Positions 4,809 to 8,037 of a DNA stretch of 8,037 nt are shown in pieces (positions within the stretch are counted from its first letter, which is position 1; the number at the start of each line of letters is the position of its first letter). Source of the stretch: Lachnoclostridium sp. UBA7482. Lineage in GTDB: Bacteria > Bacillota > Clostridia > Lachnospirales > Lachnospiraceae. The position numbers and the translations under genes are program-made. The notes beneath the pieces were generated by a model. The model made no database searches. It worked only from the letters and a program-made list of their open reading frames with translations, and had not been told where the DNA came from. The stretch spans positions 18,679 to 26,715 of the forward strand of contig DLOO01000071.1 of the NCBI GenBank assembly GCA_002479645.1, in the 5' to 3' direction.

Positions 4809-6506
4809 CTACTTTCCCAGTACATTCCAGACGTCGCTGCTCTCGAGTCCCAGCTTCCAGCAGGCATATCCTGCTATCTGCGTTTCTCTCATAATCGTAA
4901 GCTTGCTCTCGATTGCCAACGCGTCCTCAAGCCATATCTGATATAATATGCCGTCTGCCGTAAACTCCGAATAGTTCTGACCGCACTCTTCATCCCAAAT
5001 CCAAGTGCCGCCGTTCTTCTCCACAAACGATATGGTGGCTTTCATACCATTCGCCTCACTGGTAAGAACTTTCTGACCGTTTTCGGTGCTGGTCATCCAC
5101 TTTCTGGTAAAGAACGGAATACCCATAACCAGCTGTTCCTTCGGAACCTGCCTGAGCGCCCGTTCCACCCCACCCTTTACAAACGGTAACGATGCGGTAG
5201 AGCCGGCCTCTTCCGATTTTGAATGGTGCTCATCGTAGGTCATCAGAATGACATAATCCGCTACATCCTTCTGGCTCTTAAGCTGATAGAAGGCGTTTCC
5301 CGAATCGGGCACGTAATTATCCACGGAAAGAACCAGTTTTTCTGCCTTGCACTGCAAATACAATTCTCTCAAAAACTGCAGGAAGTGCGGCGCTGACTCT
5401 CTGGTAATATACTCAAAGTCAATATTGATGCCATCTGCTCCGGCACGCTTTACTTCACCGACTAACTGAGAAATCAGATTCGCACGGCTGCTGCTGTTTG
5501 AAAGCACCTCAAGTCCCGGGACACCCGGTGCAAAATCGTCCACCAGTGCCCATACCTGCAGCCCCATCTCATGTGCTGCTTCCACGTAGGAAGCATTTGC
5601 ATGTGAGGTAATACTCCCATCCACTGCGGAAACCTCAAACCAGGTAGGTGCAACAACATTCACACCCTTCACATCGGTCATCATAGTTCGCAGGTCGCTG
5701 CCGCCCTGTTCCGCCCACATCTGATGCCATACCAGATGAACCTCTTCCGAAACGAGATTGTGCTGATATGCCGGTTCGTCAAATTCGATACGGATGATTT
5801 CGCCGAAGGTATCTCCGACAGCCTCTGCCTGCAAATATCCGGTCAGACCGTCCGCTGTAGTTGCTTTTACCCAGCCTTCACCGGCCTCCTCTACGGAATA
5901 AATGATCTCACCTGCCTGTAAGGTCGCCAAAATCGGATTTGAAATTGCTGCGTCCGTACGAAGTTCTCTGCAATCTGCATTCGTTATCACATTACCGGTA
6001 ATTGACGCGCCGTTCACGTTTACCGCGAGGCGGTTCGGACTTTCTCCCTGTACAAGCTTTACTGCGGACAGTTTCTTTACCATCGTAAGACTCACATACG
6101 GCACTCCATTTTCCATCAGAAGCAGCGGTTCGCTGCCTTCCTTCCTCTCGGAAAATTCCAGATAATTCTTTAAGCCCGGCCAGAACTTGTAAATCCCGGC
6201 GGCATTGGTAAACAGAAGCTCTTCCTCCGCAGCATTCCAATACCAACGGTTGTCCCACGCCGCCGCCACCGAGCAGGGCACGTAAATTACGTTCTGCCTT
6301 GCTATAGCACGCAGACTTTCCGGTACACCGTTCGTCACCAGCAGAAATTCATCATCCTTCAATCCATAATAAGCCTTTGCGTCGGCCTTCTCTGTGGATG
6401 GCTTCGGCTCCTTGTCCCTGCCCGGAAGCGCAGGCGCTTCTCCGCACGCAGTCACAAAAAAGCATATCATACATAAAATAATAAGAAAGCCATAAGTCTT
6501 CTTCAT
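4809..6506 (-). CDS. lipoprotein with stalk-like, SH3 and GH18 (spore-cortex type) domains
   Basis: A 565-residue exported lipoprotein. MKKTYGFLIILCMICFFVTAC is a lipoprotein signal with lipid-acceptor C21. A Lys/Glu/Pro-rich linker follows. Residues about 50-165 (VTNGVPESLR, YVPCSVAAAW, ENGVPYVSLTMVKKL) resemble copper-amine-oxidase-N 'stalk' domains. About 175-232 (CRELRTDAAIS, GWVKATTADGLTGYLQ) is a bacterial SH3 wall-binding domain. About 250-565 is a GH18 barrel with DGINIDFE (358-365), giving proton donor E365. The Asn at the fourth motif position agrees with my recollection of the YaaH/YdhD/SleL cortex group rather than canonical chitinases. VILMTYDEH (419-427) is the later barrel motif. 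The likely substrate is peptidoglycan (N-acetylglucosaminidase), not chitin. The frame stays open upstream to 6629, but the start at 6506 is chosen for GGGAGG (complement of 6512-6517) and the signal peptide. It precedes cwlD. Confidence 0.9.
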   Translation of the reverse strand: MKKTYGFLIILCMICFFVTACGEAPALPGRDKEPKPSTEKADAKAYYGLKDDEFLLVTNGVPESLRAIARQNVIYVPCSVAAAWDNRWYWNAAEEELLFTNAAGIYKFWPGLKNYLEFSERKEGSEPLLLMENGVPYVSLTMVKKLSAVKLVQGESPNRLAVNVNGASITGNVITNADCRELRTDAAISNPILATLQAGEIIYSVEEAGEGWVKATTADGLTGYLQAEAVGDTFGEIIRIEFDEPAYQHNLVSEEVHLVWHQMWAEQGGSDLRTMMTDVKGVNVVAPTWFEVSAVDGSITSHANASYVEAAHEMGLQVWALVDDFAPGVPGLEVLSNSSSRANLISQLVGEVKRAGADGINIDFEYITRESAPHFLQFLRELYLQCKAEKLVLSVDNYVPDSGNAFYQLKSQKDVADYVILMTYDEHHSKSEEAGSTASLPFVKGGVERALRQVPKEQLVMGIPFFTRKWMTSTENGQKVLTSEANGMKATISFVEKNGGTWIWDEECGQNYSEFTADGILYQIWLEDALAIESKLTIMRETQIAGYACWKLGLESSDVWNVLGK

Positions 6507-6552
6507 TTGTTCCTCCCTTACAAAACGCACAATACAATCATTCGCTTCGGAT

Positions 6553-6581
6553 ATTGTATCATGTCCTCCGGACATAATATG
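6553..6581 (-). promoter_or_regulatory. candidate promoter of the GH18-cwlD unit (extended -10)
   Basis: On the minus strand the extended -10 TGATACAAT ends at 6553 (TACAAT is 6558-6553). A weak CATATT sits 17 bases upstream (6581-6576). The leader would be about 40 bases. A dyad fills the spacer exactly, suggesting regulation. It resembles sigma-A; I see no convincing sporulation-sigma consensus. Confidence 0.45.
6561..6575. promoter_or_regulatory. candidate operator dyad in the GH18 promoter spacer
   Basis: ATGTCC-TCC-GGACAT, six-base perfect arms around three bases, occupies precisely the spacer between the proposed -35 and -10. Symmetry and position suggest a repressor or activator site, but only one copy is present in the window and no regulator gene is adjacent. 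Confidence 0.4.
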
Positions 6582-6599
6582 CTCCGCAAGGATGCACAC

Positions 6600-6637
6600 G
6601 CTGCGCCAAGGTAAGTTCGCTTCGCTCACCGCGCAGC
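6600..6637. repeat. imperfect GC-rich inverted repeat
   Basis: GCTGCGC (6600-6606) pairs with GCGCAGC (6631-6637). Inside it GGTAAG pairs with CTCACC with one mismatch, around TTCGCTTCG. Part of the structured segment upstream of the GH18 gene. Confidence 0.6.
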
Positions 6638-6646
6638 GGCGCTGGT

Positions 6647-6668
6647 AATATCCGCTTTCGCGGATATT
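6647..6668. repeat. perfect hairpin overlapping the second direct-repeat copy
   Basis: AATATCCGC (6647-6655), loop TTTC, GCGGATATT (6660-6668): nine perfect pairs. GGTA (6644-6647) and TACC (6670-6673) can extend it with a bulge. No T-run follows on either strand, so it is not an intrinsic terminator. Confidence 0.7.
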
Positions 6669-6902
6669 GTACCATAAACCAGGCTGTTTGAAAACCCCGC
6701 GGAAATAATTGTGAGAATATACCTGAAATCTTTTTATTTAAGATGCGGATATCGGATGCAGGAAATGCGGATGCTTCTATACTTACCGCTGCGACAAAAG
6801 CAGTAAGGATTTCTTTCGGACAGGTGGTTTTCATGATAAACTACATTAACATATCAGGCAACCCCTCGGAGTAGTTTTTTATTAACAACTCGCAGTCAGA
6901 GC

Positions 6903-7097
6903 TTATGCATTCATGTATCCTTCAAGCAGCTGTTTTATAAGACCATGCGCCCGTAAGATTCGCACGTTCCTTGGAAGGATGCCATCATTATATCGGATTT
7001 CCCACCGCAAATTCCATTTGCATTCTCCACAAAAATGCATATCGAAAAACAACAGGGCGCCGGAAAAAATAGGGGATTTTCCATTATTTTTAAGCAT
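6903..7097 (-). pseudogene. possible degraded coding remnant (not recognised with confidence)
   Basis: A 64-codon minus-strand frame ending ILPRNVRILRAHGLIKQL...YMNA. The VRILRAHGLIKQL stretch resembles the recognition-helix area of small winged-helix-like proteins, in which LRxHGLIK is followed by basic residues, but this is a weak recollection. The ATG lacks a Shine-Dalgarno, the frame runs into the mecA promoter region, and the N-terminal part looks like nothing known to me. It could equally be chance. Confidence 0.2.
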
Positions 7098-7115
7098 ATT
7101 TTACAAGCAAGGCAA

Positions 7116-7144
7116 TTGACTTTAGTGCATTTTTCCCTTATAAT
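7116..7144 (+). promoter_or_regulatory. sigma-A promoter of mecA
   Basis: TTGACT (7116-7121), a 17-base spacer, and a perfect TATAAT (7139-7144). Transcription would start near 7151, leaving a short leader of about 30 bases with AAGGAG at 7166-7171. Confidence 0.85.
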
Positions 7145-7179
7145 TCATCTACATTCATTCTTGGGAAGGAGCTAACCGC

Positions 7180-7941
7180 ATGAAGATAGAGAAATTGAAT
7201 GATAACCAAATTCGTTGCACCCTGAACCCTCAGGACCTTCGGGACCGGGAGCTGAAGCTCAGTGAACTTGCATATGGCTCCGATAAGGCAAAGGAATTAT
7301 TTCAGGATATGATGCAGGAAGCATTTCAGGAATATGGCTTTGAAGCGGAAAACACTCCGCTGATGATTGAGGCAATTCCCACCTCCCCGGAATCCATCAT
7401 CCTGGTCATCACCAAGGTTGATAATCCCGAGGAACTGGATACACGCTTTTCCACCTTTACCCCCTACCAGGGCAGCGACGAGGATGGGGAAAAAGACAGC
7501 AATCCATTTACAGACGAGGTGCTTGAGCAGTTAAATCAGCTTCACAAATCCCTGCTTGGCAAGATTATAGACAAATCAAAGGAAGCCTCCAAGCTTGCAG
7601 ACGCATCTGCCCCAAGCGACGACCCCGATTCTAAGGAAGATGACCGTGACTTCGGCCTCCGTACATTTCGGTTCCACTGTCTCTCCGACCTCGTGGAATA
7701 TGCAAAAACCGTGCGCAGAATCTACCGCGGTGAAGGGGTTCTTTATAAGCATCCTGCCGAGTCCACATACGTATTGTGCGTTACCCCGGACGGCGTCAGC
7801 GCCGCCGCGTTCAACCGTACCTGCAACCTGGCGTGCGAGTACGCAACCATGCAGGATCATGCCCCCATTGCGCTCTACGAAGAGCATTATCAGAAGGTGC
7901 TTGAGGGTGCCGATTGCATCCGTCAACTGGCACAGCTGTAA
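7180..7941 (+). CDS. mecA: adaptor protein MecA
   Basis: A cytoplasmic adaptor that delivers substrates to the ClpC/ClpP protease and stimulates ClpC; in B. subtilis it targets ComK. The N-terminal substrate-binding domain is typical (MKIEKLNDNQIRCTLNPQDL, then LFQDMMQEAFQEYGF 40-54 and LMIEAIPTSPESIILVITKV 61-80). An acidic, low-complexity linker runs from about 82 to 158 (SDEDGEKDSN, SDDPDSKEDD). The C-terminal Clp-binding domain follows from about 159 (FRFHCLSDLVEYAKTV 163-178, LYKHPAESTYVLCV 188-201, ALYEEHYQKVLEGADCIRQL 231-250). 253 residues is within the clostridial range and longer than B. subtilis MecA, mainly in the linker. AAGGAG lies eight bases before the ATG. It stands alone on its strand with a strong promoter. 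No competence gene is nearby, so its local substrate is unknown. Confidence 0.95.
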   Translation: MKIEKLNDNQIRCTLNPQDLRDRELKLSELAYGSDKAKELFQDMMQEAFQEYGFEAENTPLMIEAIPTSPESIILVITKVDNPEELDTRFSTFTPYQGSDEDGEKDSNPFTDEVLEQLNQLHKSLLGKIIDKSKEASKLADASAPSDDPDSKEDDRDFGLRTFRFHCLSDLVEYAKTVRRIYRGEGVLYKHPAESTYVLCVTPDGVSAAAFNRTCNLACEYATMQDHAPIALYEEHYQKVLEGADCIRQLAQL

Positions 7942-7986
7942 AATATTCTGCTGCAGGCAATACCCGTCCTTTCGGATGAAGACATT

Positions 7987-8008
7987 TTCGTATTCCATGG
8001 AATACGAA
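7987..8008. repeat. 22-base perfect palindrome downstream of mecA
   Basis: TTCGTATTCCA and TGGAATACGAA form a perfect palindrome with no loop. Its centre (ATTCC...GGAAT with CAT/ATG) resembles the centre of the long palindrome at 1878-1918, and both lie near a copy of the AATAAAGAGTTTCGCTCG repeat. No T-tract follows, so a terminator role is not supported. Confidence 0.75.
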
Positions 8009-8018
8009 CCTTGAACAA

Positions 8019-8036
8019 AATAAAGAGTTTCGCTCG
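8019..8036. repeat. dispersed repeat, copy 3 (runs into the window edge)
   Basis: AATAAAGAGTTTCGCTCG is identical over 18 bases to 1786-1803, in the same orientation, about 6.2 kb apart. The next base differs (C versus T) and the window then ends, so it cannot be seen whether the rest of the element continues. Confidence 0.8.
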
Positions 8037-8037
8037 C

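Larger units (their letters stand above)
6548..6675. repeat. 15-base direct repeat flanking a palindrome-rich segment
   Basis: CGGATATTGTA followed by T/C and CAT occurs at 6548-6562 and 6661-6675: fourteen of fifteen bases match and the period is 113 bases. The segment between is GC-rich and self-complementary. This could be a small insertion flanked by a target duplication, or a segmental duplication of the promoter, because each copy yields the extended -10-like TGNTACAAT or TGGTACAAT on the minus strand. Confidence 0.55.
6507..7179. other. gene-poor divergent interval between the GH18 gene and mecA
   Basis: 673 bases without a convincing gene. It contains the GH18 promoter region and a dyad (6553-6581), a 113-base direct-repeat arrangement with GC-rich hairpins (6548-6675), an unassigned stretch (6676-6902), a possible coding remnant (6903-7097, minus) and the mecA promoter (7116-7144). 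Open frames in 6676-6902, including a 43-codon plus-strand frame at 6743-6874, have no ribosome binding site and no recognisable similarity. Confidence 0.65.

Noticed and set aside
6507..6629. An upstream extension of the GH18 reading frame giving 41 additional residues.
   Set aside because: The extension has no ribosome binding site, runs through the proposed promoter and dyad, and would bury the lipoprotein signal. The internal ATG at 6506 has an ideal GGGAGG and starts directly at the signal peptide.
6559..6834. A 91-codon minus-strand frame upstream of the GH18 gene.
   Set aside because: No ribosome binding site. Its C-terminal third is dictated by the palindromic segment at 6600-6675, and the rest matches no family I recognise.
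6839..6883. AAACTAC...GTAGTTT followed by a T-run, considered as an intrinsic terminator.
   Set aside because: The stem is only seven AT-rich pairs around a loop of about 26 bases, and there is no supported plus-strand gene upstream to terminate.

Overview
The window looks like chromosomal DNA of an anaerobic Firmicute, most likely a Lachnospiraceae-type clostridium. The reasons are the Clostridia-style citrate synthase N-terminus, a MecA adaptor, a CwlD-like cortex amidase, strong Gram-positive Shine-Dalgarno sites, TTGACA/TATAAT-type promoters, and moderate GC with GC-rich palindromic intergenic repeats. The genus is inference, not read from a marker gene.

Layout from left to right. Positions 1-794 (minus) hold the first 264 codons of citrate synthase, with a near-consensus promoter at 903-931. 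Positions 1049-1732 (minus) encode a YhhQ-type queuosine-precursor transporter. Positions 1733-2081 are non-coding and contain a palindrome-rich repeat block fused to an intrinsic terminator. Positions 2082-2477 (minus) encode a divergent methylglyoxal synthase-like protein that lacks several classical active-site residues. A bidirectional promoter region (2478-2738) separates it from a Kef/NapA-type cation:proton antiporter (2739-4001, plus). The antiporter converges on, and overlaps by 115 bases, a CwlD-like amidase (3887-4735, minus). That amidase lies downstream of a lipoprotein with SH3 and GH18 domains (4809-6506, minus), probably in one transcription unit. Positions 6507-7179 have no convincing gene but carry a probable GH18 promoter, a 113-base direct-repeat arrangement, hairpins, a possible gene remnant and the mecA promoter. 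Positions 7180-7941 (plus) encode MecA. The window ends in another palindrome and a third copy of a dispersed repeat.

Functionally this is mostly housekeeping: TCA entry, tRNA-modification precursor uptake, glycolytic overflow, cation homeostasis and Clp adaptor. The amidase and GH18 pair points to peptidoglycan or spore-cortex remodelling. I do not see a defence system, prophage, CRISPR array, tRNA or rRNA. The least ordinary features are the terminator embedded inside the cwlD coding sequence, the paired low-complexity tails in the antisense overlap, the altered MgsA active site, and the family of palindromic intergenic repeats.
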